Shown here in pieces: positions 45,641-57,400 of a stretch of DNA of 64,000 nucleotides (its first letter is position 1; every line of letters starts with the position of its first letter). The stretch spans positions 7,903,001-7,967,000 of the forward strand of contig JANUWF010001783.1 in assembly GCA_026120185.1 (NCBI GenBank), given 5' to 3'. This DNA comes from Voacanga thouarsii (lineage: Eukaryota > Streptophyta > Magnoliopsida > Gentianales > Apocynaceae). The notes under the pieces were generated by a model. The model did not search any database. It saw only the letters and a list, made by a program, of their open reading frames with translations, and was not told the origin of the DNA. The translations under genes and the position numbers were made by a program.

Positions 45641-47720
45641 TTTTTTTTTCGGCGGCATTTTCTCCTTTAACAACTGAACAACCAATGCAAGTTAATAATA
45701 AAGAAATTAAAGTTTAACAACATCCTCAAAAAAGTAATTTATAAACTAATATTACATTAAAGAAAGTATGAAAACGAGAAACTGATATGTTCACCCAACA
45801 TTTTACCATTGCAAAAACATCATCTGTTGAAATGAAAACTAAATGTAATTATTGCATTCTTAAATTATATGCATTCAAGCTAGGAATGGTTATGACACGC
45901 TCTTTCAACATCTAAGAATGGCATCATCCTCAAAAGTTCGGTTTGAATTCCAAACAACAAATCAAGAATGATTATGACACGCTCTTTCAACATCTAAAAT
46001 GGCATCATCCAAAAGAGTTCGATTTGGATTCCAAACAACAAATTATCGGGTATATTACTACTACCTTTACTCCATCTGTTAATTTATTTAAATATACTAA
46101 TAAAATAAAATAGAGAAGAATTAGATAAAATATTGGCTGTAGAATATCTTTAATTTTATTTTGGTGAAAAATTATAATTTAATAAATATTATCAAATATT
46201 TTAAATCCTGTTACAATTCGTGTTCCCACACTATCTTCGCACGTATATTTAAAAAATTATATAAGAAAATAAAAACCAATTAACTCAATTTTTTTAAAAT
46301 TTGTATAGTAAAAATTCTTTATATAGTGATATTTAAAGTGATTATTGACAAACTTATTCTTATATAGGTGTTACACGTGGATGCATAATGAATGGAATAT
46401 TAAAAAACCATTAATTGTTATTTTTCAATTATTAAAATATTTTAAATTTTTTTTCAATTATTAATTATTATTTTAAAAAAATATGATTTAGTAAATAAAA
46501 TTTTTCAATTTCTTTTGATAACTCCAGTGCAAATATTACCTCAATTACTTGGTCTTAAAAATTTAATTGAACTAAATATCACTATAAATTTTTTCATATT
46601 AGATATATATGTCATATTTTAAACTTATGTAAACAAGATGATTTAAAAAATCTTAATTTTTATATTAAATCAATAAGAGTTATTTTTTTCTTATTTATAA
46701 TTTAAGCCTACACTTATAAAAAAAATAGAGTCAAATTTGTACACATAATAACATGAAACCAAAACAATTTCAAAAAAAATATCCCAAATAGATAAAATTC
46801 AACATCTAAATTGCCAATTAAATATTTTCCATATAAAAAAATTTTATTTATTATTATTATTTTTTTTTTACAAATAGAGCTGTTAGAATACACTTTTTCC
46901 CCAACAATGTAATGTTTGTAAAAGTAATTTATATATTTTAAAAATATTTAATGATACTACTTATGATTTGTCTAACATTTATTATACTACTACACATTTA
47001 GAGTATTTTAACATTAGTGCTATTTTTAATAAATATTAGTGACACTCTTTTATCTTCTTGTATTAATGCTATGAAAATTAAATGATTAAAATATTATTTA
47101 AATATACTTTATATTAATTTAATAACTGCTGTTCTTGATCCACATATGAGAATTACGAGTTTACAAGAATATCTTACAAATTATTATGATTCTTTATTTT
47201 CTAAATATAATATTAAAAATAATGATGATGATAATAGTACTCAAAATATTACACGGCAATATCATATTTTTCGTATAATAGTTGATGTAAAAAATATTCT
47301 TTATGACTTATATTATGAATATTTTGAAACGTATGAAAGAAATATCCAAGAAGACTATCAAAAAAACTCAAAATATTGATATTTCAATATCTAAATCTTA
47401 AAAATTAACCAGACAAGTAAATTGATAATATGGTCAAAACAACCAAAAAAACCTTCAAGTTCCACAGCAAAACTTGAAGTGAAATGAAGCCGGTGAAAAT
47501 TTTGATATCTTCCCATGGTGGAGAAAAAATGAGAGCAAATGTAGAGTTACAACACTAATGGCTAAAGAGATTCTTACTGTTCTTGTTTCAACCGTTGCAA
47601 TAGAACAAACCTTTAGTGCTAGAAGAAACATTTTGAGTAAAACTTACTCAAAAAAAACATTAGAAGTTTTTGAAGATCAAGCATGTTTAGATGATTAAAT
47701 AATAACTAAAAATCATCAAC
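45641..47720 (+). pseudogene. hAT transposase relic (hAT-2)
   Basis: BED-type finger at about 45790-46020 (FTIAKTSSVEMKTKCNYC; LFQHLKWHHPKEF with His pair), part of which is tandemly duplicated. From 46050 to 47100 only AT-rich sequence without domains remains. The C-terminal part begins about 47125 (LDPHMRITSLQEYLTNYYDS), and the dimerisation domain is at about 47500-47690 (FDI.PWWRK; LMAKEILTVLVSTVAIEQTF; SARRNILSKTYSKKTLEVFE). The catalytic core appears deleted. Frame changes throughout. No terminal repeats could be assigned. Confidence 0.75.
45884..46047. repeat. Tandem duplication (about 82 bp twice) in the hAT-2 zinc-finger region
   Basis: Both copies contain 'ttatgacacgctctttcaac' and end in 'ccaaacaacaaat'. 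They differ by scattered substitutions and small indels. Confidence 0.85.
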
Positions 47721-48444
47721 AAGAAATGTGCGGTCACATCTCAACAAATTTTTAGACGTAGACATTGAAAGAACTACAATCAAGAGTGAAAACCATTAAA
47801 AATAAAAAAAAAATTAAAGGTAAAAAAACTACGAAAACTTTGATTCCTCTATAACCTAAGAAGAAGACTTTGATTCCTCTATAACCTAAGAAGAAGAAGA
47901 TACGTAGACAAATTAATTTTATAAAATTAAAATTAAGTTCAAATTCTTTTTATATATATTTTATGTTTATAACTATTTTTTACTTATTTTTTATACTTTT
48001 TTCTAAAAACTAAAAAAAATTTAAAAAACCACCAAATTGTAAGTTGGCTCAACTGTGAAACCGGAGTTAGAGGCTTAAGATTGATGTTTGTCATTTTGAC
48101 CAACTGCTAACTAGAGGTTTGTCAACTGTGACCATGCCTAAGTTTCACCATTTCTCCGGAGATTCCTCCAGTCCCTGAGCCTGAGATCAGTGAGCTGTAT
48201 GAGGCAGAAACTCTTCCAGCATACAGTTCAGATCATTTTCCTTTCCTCATCGACACCTGAGTTTCCAAGAGGGCCTTACAGATACAGGAAAAACTTAAGA
48301 ATTACCGCTGATATTTTTCTTGCAAGTGACAACAGCATAGGGAGCAATACTAATGAACTATGTTAAACCCTCATGAATGTGGCTACTGACAAACTGTTGT
48401 ATTTACCTGAACAAGTAAAAAGAAACCATGAATCAACTACGCAG
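47721..48444. other. Non-coding region between hAT-2 and the MORC stop codon, with a 30 bp direct repeat
   Basis: 47837-47866 and 47867-47896 are exact tandem copies of a 30 bp unit beginning ACTTTGATTCCTC. The part from about 48100 to 48444 is the 3' flank or 3' UTR of the MORC gene. A donor-like CAG|GTAAATAC (minus strand, near 48410) could mark a 3' UTR intron. On the plus strand, 48140-48262 holds 41 open codons (including IPPVPEPEISELYEAETLPA) ending in TGA, of unknown meaning. Confidence 0.5.
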
Positions 48445-51400
48445 TTAACACTGGCTTTTCTTCATTTCCTCCCTCTCCAGCAATTTCAATTCAGCTAGCA
48501 AGCGAGAATATTCACGTTTTGCCCCCACTAGTTCTACCCTAAGATGAGCTACCTGCACAAGCGACCAATTAGAGTACGTTAGTTGACAATGTCAGCATGT
48601 TTGTAGCAAAATGAATACTTTCCGTTCCTCCAAACAATTGTCGGTCACGTCCGTTCGGTTATGATATCAGGATTCGTGCATTACAGGTAAAAATGAATCA
48701 ATTTCCAATATGCACGCAAATTTTTTATTGAAAATTTTTATATTGACAATCTTACATGCTTTCCAAGGTTTTCATCTCTGCTGGACTACTGCCCAAGGAA
48801 ACTACCCTTTGATGTTTGGCACTAATAATCCATAATCATTTTCATGGTGCTCTCACAATATTTCAGTGGTTCAAATGCGCATAGTGATTGGTTTGTTAAC
48901 CTGGCACTGTTTTGCCAGATTTTTCTTAATTGAAAATGCGAAGAACAGACCAATATCTAGACAGTCTTTATCCCTAAGGTGCCAAAAGCCTACTATGCAT
49001 TGCTAACTCAAAATGTGCAAATCTTAATAAAGCAGTGTGTTGCACTGATACTCATCCATTTTGTCTTAAGAACTTCACTGGCATTGGCATTGAAAGAGAA
49101 ATAGATGATGTCTACACTTTACAGTACCTTCAGATTAAGTTCTTCCCTTCTTTTCTCATACTCCAAGCACCTGAAAAACATAAACAAGAATGACAAAATA
49201 CACATGCATCCTTTGAGTGTAAATGTAATGAGTCCACAAGTACTACAAAATACAAATAGAATGAAAAATGCAAGAACTTCATATACATATAATCAGTTTT
49301 GTTGGTTCCCCCCCCCCCCCCCTCTCTCTCTCTCTCAGGCTGCCTTGCAAAGGCCATCCTACATACTAGGATCACATACCCTCCCCCCACCCCCACCCCA
49401 CAAAAAAAAAAAAAAAAAAATGCTGGAAATCCTTAGACAAGCAGAAGAGAGGAAGACAAGGTGAGCCAGGGCAGGAGGCACAATCATAACCTTACAGCTC
49501 TCTTACTTCAAATCTATTTTCCTAGTTCTCCCTTCCAGTACAATACACCTCAAGATAATTTTTATGTTTTGGGTTAGGTTTGAAAGAAAGTATGCAATTT
49601 TTAGATGATAGAGGGTATACAATCAGATCACCTATATGTGGTGTTCAAAAAGATGTTCAGAATTATGCTATCCACAATTTGATTGGCTTGCGTTTATTTT
49701 TACTAAAAGCACAAGTTACTTGACATTTTCTCATTAAGAATATCCTAGTAAAACTAATTTGGTTATACACTCTATGTTGACCCATGGCGAAGCAAATTCA
49801 AGAATGGTTGGATTTCATATCACAATTTACACAAAGCTACTAATCACTAACTTTGACTAAATAATTTCTCCAATTCATTTTTTGGACTTCCATCATAGCA
49901 TTGCCATAGCAAACCTTCAGAGGCTATTAGCAGATAATCACACCCCCAGAGCAAAGAAACCAGTTTAGTTTCATCTATTGTATACTTACTGTGCATGTAG
50001 CCTTTTGTTTTCTGCAATCAAGTTATCAGCTTCTTGATTTTCAAAATCATTTGCAGTACCATCCATGACAGGCTACACAAATTCAAGGCAAGTATTAGCA
50101 CATGATTCTTCTAACCCAAGACAAATGTTAGTAGAACAAAAACATAATTAAAACATTAGAAGGGAATTTCAGGAACAAAAGCAGAGAGACGTGATTTCTT
50201 CATAGCCCAGAAGTGACCACAGACAATGGTGAAAAGGAAAAGGCAGTGGAAAGTTCATGACAAAGCAAAACATGTAAGTCTGCAAGCATGCCAATTCCTA
50301 CACGACAGAGGCTGCAGCTTTATGATATTGTAGGCAGTGAAGATGCAGTAAAAACTGCAAAACTCATCCATGGCTAGGATATGCATTAATATGACAATAA
50401 GACCAGTATGGTTTAGCATCTTCTCTGTCCCATTGACTAGTCAGCATTCTTAACTAGATGCAAATATCTACTTCTCAAATTCCCTAAAGCCTCATCAATT
50501 GTTACCAGTCAAATTATCCAAATTATACATCTGATTGTTTGTATTCAACACAATAAAGGTGGCAGCAAGAACGCTCGATTTTACCGCCACTCTTTCCCTC
50601 TATATTTTTATTCTCACCAACTGTATGATTTGCAAATTAAAAGCTATTCAATCTTACCCATTTTTTAATATTTCAGAAGAAAGAAAAGCTGCTCGACTTT
50701 GTGTTAGTAATGTCTTATCCTACTGTCAAGTGCCAGATACCCTGCACACTGCCACCCCCAACCCCTCCTCCAAACACAAAAACACACGTGCGCACAACCC
50801 TGTAGAGGTAAAAAAGAAGGGGGAGGGGGGATGAAGGAAGGCTTCCACACCAAGATCACTACTTCTTGACTTCTTTCATAGGTACAAATGACAAAATATT
50901 GAAAAATCCACTAAAATAATTCAACTAAGACATGTTTGATTATTAAAAACCAGTTTGAGGTAGGCTATATAAATATATCACATATATTTGATTATTTGTT
51001 TAGTTTTCTGATATTCTACCAATTGAACTAAATTAGGAAACTGCGCTATGGGATGCAGGACGCATTTCTTATGATTTTACCAAAATGACAACTGCAAGCA
51101 ATAGTCAAATTCAGGATACACACCAGAATCTTCTGATTGTACATCACTGCATCTGCTTGTGTTCCAACCTTCCTTTTCACCTTTTCAGGTTCTAATGGAT
51201 CATCAGGCGCATTTCTTTTTAGTGGTGTTCCTAAGCAATCAGGAAGTATGTATGCAATTGTCAAACATGAACAAGAAGCTTTTTTCTATGCAAAGAACTC
51301 CTTTTGAATCATTACCTTTCTGTGAGCCACAATAAGAGGCACTTTTCGCACCACTTGATGGTAATAGTTCCGCATACGAAGTTGCAGAGGAATCTCTGCT

Positions 51401-54400
51401 TAGGAGAACAGGTTGGAAAAAGCTATGATTTTGTCCAGAGTCCGACTGAGAAGTCATCAGCTGAGGTCTTTTCTTAACCTGTCGATAGCCTAAGAGTCCA
51501 CAGTGATAATCCCTGAAAAACCCAGAAATGCATTGTATTTCAATATTGCACATTCTAATAGAAAAACAGAAGGTAATTGGCAACGGCTTCTGAAGAAGGA
51601 AATACATGGATAACTGAACTTGAGTAGCATGATACTTAAATTATATAGAGGAAAACAAGAAAGCTACAACTAATAAACACATACAAATACAGAGAAATAG
51701 CCATTGCGGTATAATCTCAATGCATTTATTAAAAATAATGTCACGGCACCAATCTAGATGCGTATGTTACTTGTCCCAGGAAACACAATAGCTTACCAGT
51801 ATTCCCATGTCATCTCCTTCAAACGTTGCTCAAGCTTCTGAAAGACCGGAGTTTTCTCAAAGTCCTGTTTATTATGTGTTGGTTCCATAAAATTAGCCTC
51901 CAGAACACCTGAAAACAAAGTGACTTATTACCTTATCACACCAAATGGAAGAAAAGAACTGTTTTGGCAAAAGGTAAATGCTTTTGAGGCTTCTTACCAA
52001 CAACACCTCTTCCTCTACTGTCAGAATAGCTAACCACATGCCAAAATGGCTGCAAAATAAGATACCAAAATGAAATACATGTACTATATACAAGGCTAAA
52101 AAAACAAGAAAAAGTAATATCGAGTTGCTTGAAGAGCAAAACGAGAAGTAGAACATAGTTTGATATACAGTTCAAACATACTGAAAAATAAAAAGGAAAA
52201 TTAGCCTATTTGGTCCCTAAAGTTCGGGATTTGTAATATTTTCGTCCTTAATTTTTTTTCTGCCGTTATGGTCTTTAATGAATTTTTTTCTGCTATTATG
52301 GTCCATAATGTTTTATTTTTCTGTCTAAAAAATCAGCCATTATGGTCCCTAAAACCAAACATTAAGGACCATAATGGCAAAAAAATAAAAATCATTAGGG
52401 ACCATAATGGTAGGGGAAAAAAATAAGGATGAAAACATTACAAATACCAAACTCTAGGGACCAAATAGACTAATTTTCCAAAATAAAAATGTTAAAGCAT
52501 CAAGGTTGACAACATTAAACTGCCCCAGCATGTTGGTGAAAGGCAATCTTTTTAACTATTATGAAGCTGTAAATAGCTATAAATAGCCTAATCTTAGGCT
52601 TAATCTTAGGGATATATTATGAATATGTAAATAGCCGTAACTTAGGCTTAATCTTAGGAATAATCTGTGTAACCTTTCCTAGTTTAGAACCTCTATACCT
52701 GTATATATACTTAATCTTTTTTCATCAATGAAATATACAGAAATTACAGAATTTTCTTGTTACATGGTATCAAGCCATTGCAGCCTGGTTTCCTTAAGGT
52801 TTTACCCTATTTTTTCTGTTTGTTTCTCTGTCCCAGTGAGCAGAGGTGCTCGTTGTTAAGTTCTCTACCCTAGTGAGCAGAGGTATTGTCACCGCCATTA
52901 GCAGTAGCAGCGAGTGTGACATCTTTTGGTCGACATTCTACCTCCAGTCTTCTCTGACCAAGGTTGCCTCTCTCTCCCGAATCTCCTGCACCTACTGTGT
53001 CTGGATCTGGGTGACCGCACTTTTACAGTTTTTGCAGATGAATACGCAAAATTCCTTCTATACCAAGAAAATTTGAAATCTTCATCTCAATCTATCTCTG
53101 CCATTGCTGAGTCAGGTAACCCAAGTACGTGTCATCTTTCTTCTTCGTCTGATTGGGTCACTGCTACTGGTGTCACAGATCACATGATAGGTAATCCTAA
53201 TCTCCTATCCAAAGTTGAATCTCACCCATGTTGATACCCCATCTCAGAATGGAGTAGCTGAATGAAAAAATAGACATCTCCTTGAAACTGCTAGAGCACT
53301 TTTCTATCAAATGCAAGTTCCTAAACAGTTTTGGGCAGAAGCAGTATCCACAGCTTGTTTCTTGATTAATCGAATGCCCTCATCTATTCTTAATGGTGAG
53401 AGTCCTTATCATATCGTATTTCCTACTAAATCTTTGTTTCCTATCGAACCTCGGGTGTTTGGTCGTACATGTTTTGTAAGTGATGTTCGACCTCATCTCA
53501 CCAAGTTAGATCCAAAATCATTGAAATGTGTCTTTTTTGGATATTCTCGATTACAAAAAGGTTATCATTGCTATTCTCCTACTCTTAACAGGTATCTGGT
53601 ATCAGTTGATGTTACTTTTCAAGAACATATTCCTGTCTTTTCCTCTCCTTCCACTTATTCTAGTCCAGTGGAGAATGATGATTTGTTACTTTATACTATC
53701 ATCTCTAAGGCGTCTGCCCTTCCAACTATTCCTGTTTTGGCCAGTGACCCTCCTCCACCTCTACCAAAACCACCGATTCGACAGGTTTATTCTAGGCGGC
53801 AAAGGCTTCTTCCTTCATGTCCTAAGCCGGTAACTTCAACACCATCAGATCTCGTTACCAGTGATCTTGATATTCCTATTGCAGTTCGTAAAGGCAAAAG
53901 ATAATGCACTTATCCTATTTCATCTTTTGTTTCTTATGCTCGCCTGTCCTCTTCATCTTGTTCTTTTGTGACATCTCTTGATTCTATCACTATTCCTAAA
54001 ACTGTCTCTGAAGCTTTGTTACATTTTGGCTACCATTGTGCTATGATAGACAAGATGAATGCTTTAGATGCTAATGTGGTACTTGGAATTTAGTGGATTT
54101 ACTTGTAGGAAGGACGGCTATAGGATGTAAATGGGTGTTTACAGTCAAAGTCAACCCTAATGCCTCCGTCGCTCGCCTCAAAGCCTGCCTTGTGTCTAAA
54201 GGCTATGCTCAGACTTATAGTATGGATTATTCTGACACTTTTTCTCTTGTGCACAAATTAACCTCTATAAGTTTGTTTATTTTTCTAGCAGCGACTTATG
54301 ACTGGCCTTTACATCAGTTAGACATCAAAAATGCCTTTTTACATGGTGATCTCCAAGTGGTGATCTCCAAGAGGAAGTGTACTTGGAGCAACTACCTGGT

Positions 54401-57400
54401 TTTGTTGATCAGGGGGAGCATGGGAGAGTATGTCGTCTTCGCAAGTCCTTGTATAGATTAAAACAGAGTCCACATGCTTGGTCTGGGAAATTCAGCCAGG
54501 TTGTTGAAAGGTTTAGAATGATGAAGAGTAAGTCAGATCACTCCATGTTCTATTCTAAATTTGATTCTGGTGTCATTCTTCTTGTAGTCTATGTTGATAA
54601 TATAGTTATTCTGGGAGTGATACTATGGGCATTTCACCTTTAAAGTCCTTTCTTCACACCCAGTTTCATACCAAGGATTCAGGGGCATTGAATTATTTCT
54701 TCGCGGTTGAAGTAATGTGAAGCAAGAAAGGTATTTTTCTTGTCTCGGAGAAAATATGTGCATGATTTATTAGCTGATACAGGCAAATTGGGTGCCAAAC
54801 CATGCAGAATTCCAATGCTTCCTAATTCACAACTGACAAAGGATGGTGATCTGTTTGAGGATCCCGAAAAGTACAGAAAATTGGTTGGAAAATTAAATTA
54901 TCGTACAGTAACTCGTCCAGATATTGCCTACTCTGTTAGTGTGGTGAGCCAATTTATGTCTTCCCCAACAGTATTGGAACAGATTTTCTGTTACTTGAAA
55001 AGGGCTCCAGGACATGGTATACTGTATAGCAATCATGGGCATGGTGACATTGAATGTTTTTCTAATGCAGATTGGGCAGGTTCAAAGTTAGACAGACAAT
55101 CCACTACAGGCTATTGTGTGTTGGGGGGAATTTGGTATCCTAAAAGAGCAAGAAACAAAATGTGGTGTCCAACTCCAGTGCAGAATCTGAATATAGAGCT
55201 ATGGCACATTCTGTTTGTGAAATAAGGTGGATATATCAGCTATTACATGAGGTTGCCCTTAAAGCATCAATTCCCGCTAGACTATGGTGTGATAATCAAG
55301 CTGCTCTCCATATTGCCTCTAATCCTGTATTTCATGAGCGAACTAAATACATTGAGATTGACTGTCATTTTGTTCGTGAAAAGATTCAGCAGAATTTGAT
55401 TTCTGCAAAACATGTAAAGACTGAAGAACAACTTGGAGATATCTTCACCAAGGCTCTTAATGGTGTTTGGATTGACTATCTTTGTAACAGAGTTGGGCAA
55501 GATTAATATCTATGCTCCAACTTGAGGGGGAGTGTTATGAAGCTGTAAATAGCCTAATCTTAGACTTAATCTTAGGGATGTTATGAATCTATAAATAGCT
55601 GTAACTTAGGTTTAATCATAGGAATAATCTGTGTAACCTTTCCTAATTTAGAACCTCTATACCTGTATATGTACTTAAATCTTTTTTCATCAATGAAATA
55701 TACATAAATTACAGACTTTTCTTGTTACATTAACATACTACCCATTCACGAAGTTAAGTGAGTTGTGATTAAAATTTTCAAAAAGTCAAGATGCTTAAGG
55801 AACTGAACTTAAATCTCAAAGTAGTAAAATGGATTTCTAAAAAGGAGTCTAGTAAGTTAATGTTGTCATCAACTTTTTCAATTAGAGGGTCTTGACAAAA
55901 ACCCTCCCAAGTACAAGCAACTTTTGAGCAAACATTATCTGAGAGAGGTTAAAAATATAAATATGCTAGAGATGTGATACAATAAGTTCAAAATGAAAAA
56001 TATAGGGAAAAACTACTGACCATTATTAAACGGTTCCTGTGATAGACGTTGAAACCATGTATATTCACATTTGGAGCTTCCTTTAAGAAACCAATTGCTG
56101 TAACAACTTGTCCCTAAATCGAAAAAAGAAAAATACAGCATCTTATCAGCAATAGTACATTCCTAGCACAAAACATGTTTCAGTTTTGTGACCAAATGCC
56201 AAGTCCACACTGCTTGTTGAATAGGGCCTTTACCGTGTTTAGTGAAGACTGCAAAGAAATCTATTATCTAATCAAGTTAAGAAATACAAACAAACTAGAG
56301 ATAATGAACACTCTTTATTGGGAAATGAGATTAACTCTAATGTGTGAAGATATACCAAGACTAAATGCATTCTTTTACACTTTTCAAATGTTTCCACACC
56401 TCTTCTCATGCACATCTACTGTACCCATCACACCATTAAAAGCTAGATATCTAGAGAATCTATAACCATATGTTTGATATCCAAAGGAAGAATATCAAGG
56501 ACCACAAATAAATGACAAAGATAAAATGGATGAGCATCAAGGGTGCAAGAAAAAGGAAATGCAAAATTATTTCATAAAGATTGGACATTCTAACCATAAA
56601 GGAGTTTGAGAAATATATCCAACCTCGCTAACTCCGCCACTCTGAGGTTTGTACAAGATGAACTCCCGATACTTGAGATCATTAGCAATATTGTAATACT
56701 CAACAACTCGTCCGCGCAAGAGCATGCAGAAATTCTCTGGGACTCGCAAATACAATATAGACAAATAGGCCTATTGGAGCATACAAGAAAGCAAGAATTG
56801 AAGCCACATATGGATTAAAAGCACAAAAGTGTTAGAAGAAAAAGAAAAGTTTTGAAAATATCCATTGCAAAAATTTATGCTTACACGGAGTGAACAATGA
56901 AGACGGTTAGCAAGATGCTGCTCACTTATTGACTTCCTAGAGCTTGCTTCTTCACAAATACGAATATCCTGTAATGACTTTTGTCACAAGAAGCCAAACT
57001 ACAAGGCGAGATTTTGCAACAGAATCATTATGCAAACTCGATAAAATTAATTTAAACCTCGGGATCTGATTCAAAATCGAGCTCCATTTTGCCATCATTG
57101 TTGCACCACAAGTTAAAAATTACAATTTTTGTACCATGATGACCAACATCCTCAAACTGCAAAAAAATGTGGACAACAAGAACCTTAGGAAAGAAATAAT
57201 GGATTTCCATGCTAATGGGACACAAGTTTTAGAACTAAAAAGAAGTTTAATATTACAAAAAGTAACAAAAAGATGTGCAAAGAGTTAAAATATTCAGAAG
57301 AAAAATGAACATCAACAAGAAGCATGCTGCTATAAGTTTCGGCTTACTTGCTTCAAAAGCTCTGCTTCATCACAATATGGAGACCACCGCAATAAAAATG

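Larger units (their letters stand above)
52557..55729 (+). mobile_element. Copia-C: short-LTR Copia element in the MORC intron, antisense, internally deleted
   Basis: LTRs of about 200 bp (52557-52764 and 55533-55729) are flanked by the 5 bp duplication TTAAC (52552-52556 and 55730-55734). Primer site TGGTATCAAGCC follows the 5' LTR, and a polypurine tract (cttgagggggag, 55521-55532) precedes the 3' LTR. The interior is 2.77 kb, about half the normal size, because gag and most of integrase are missing. It is oriented opposite to MORC transcription. Confidence 0.92.
52050..56020 (-). other. MORC intron 12, enlarged by two insertions
   Basis: The intron is 3,971 bp, of which 285 bp is a MITE and 3,173 bp a Copia element. 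Without them and their target duplications it would be about 500 bp. Donor is ATG|GTCAGT at 56020, acceptor TTGCAG at 52050. Confidence 0.88.

Noticed and set aside
49105..49464. A plus-strand reading frame rich in Pro and Lys
   Set aside because: It spans poly-C, (CT)n and poly-A tracts in a MORC intron and overlaps the opposite-strand exon encoding LEYEKRREELNLK.
50535..50834. Plus-strand reading frame of 99 codons within the MORC gene
   Set aside because: It is intronic, has no domain and is antisense to the chained exon structure.
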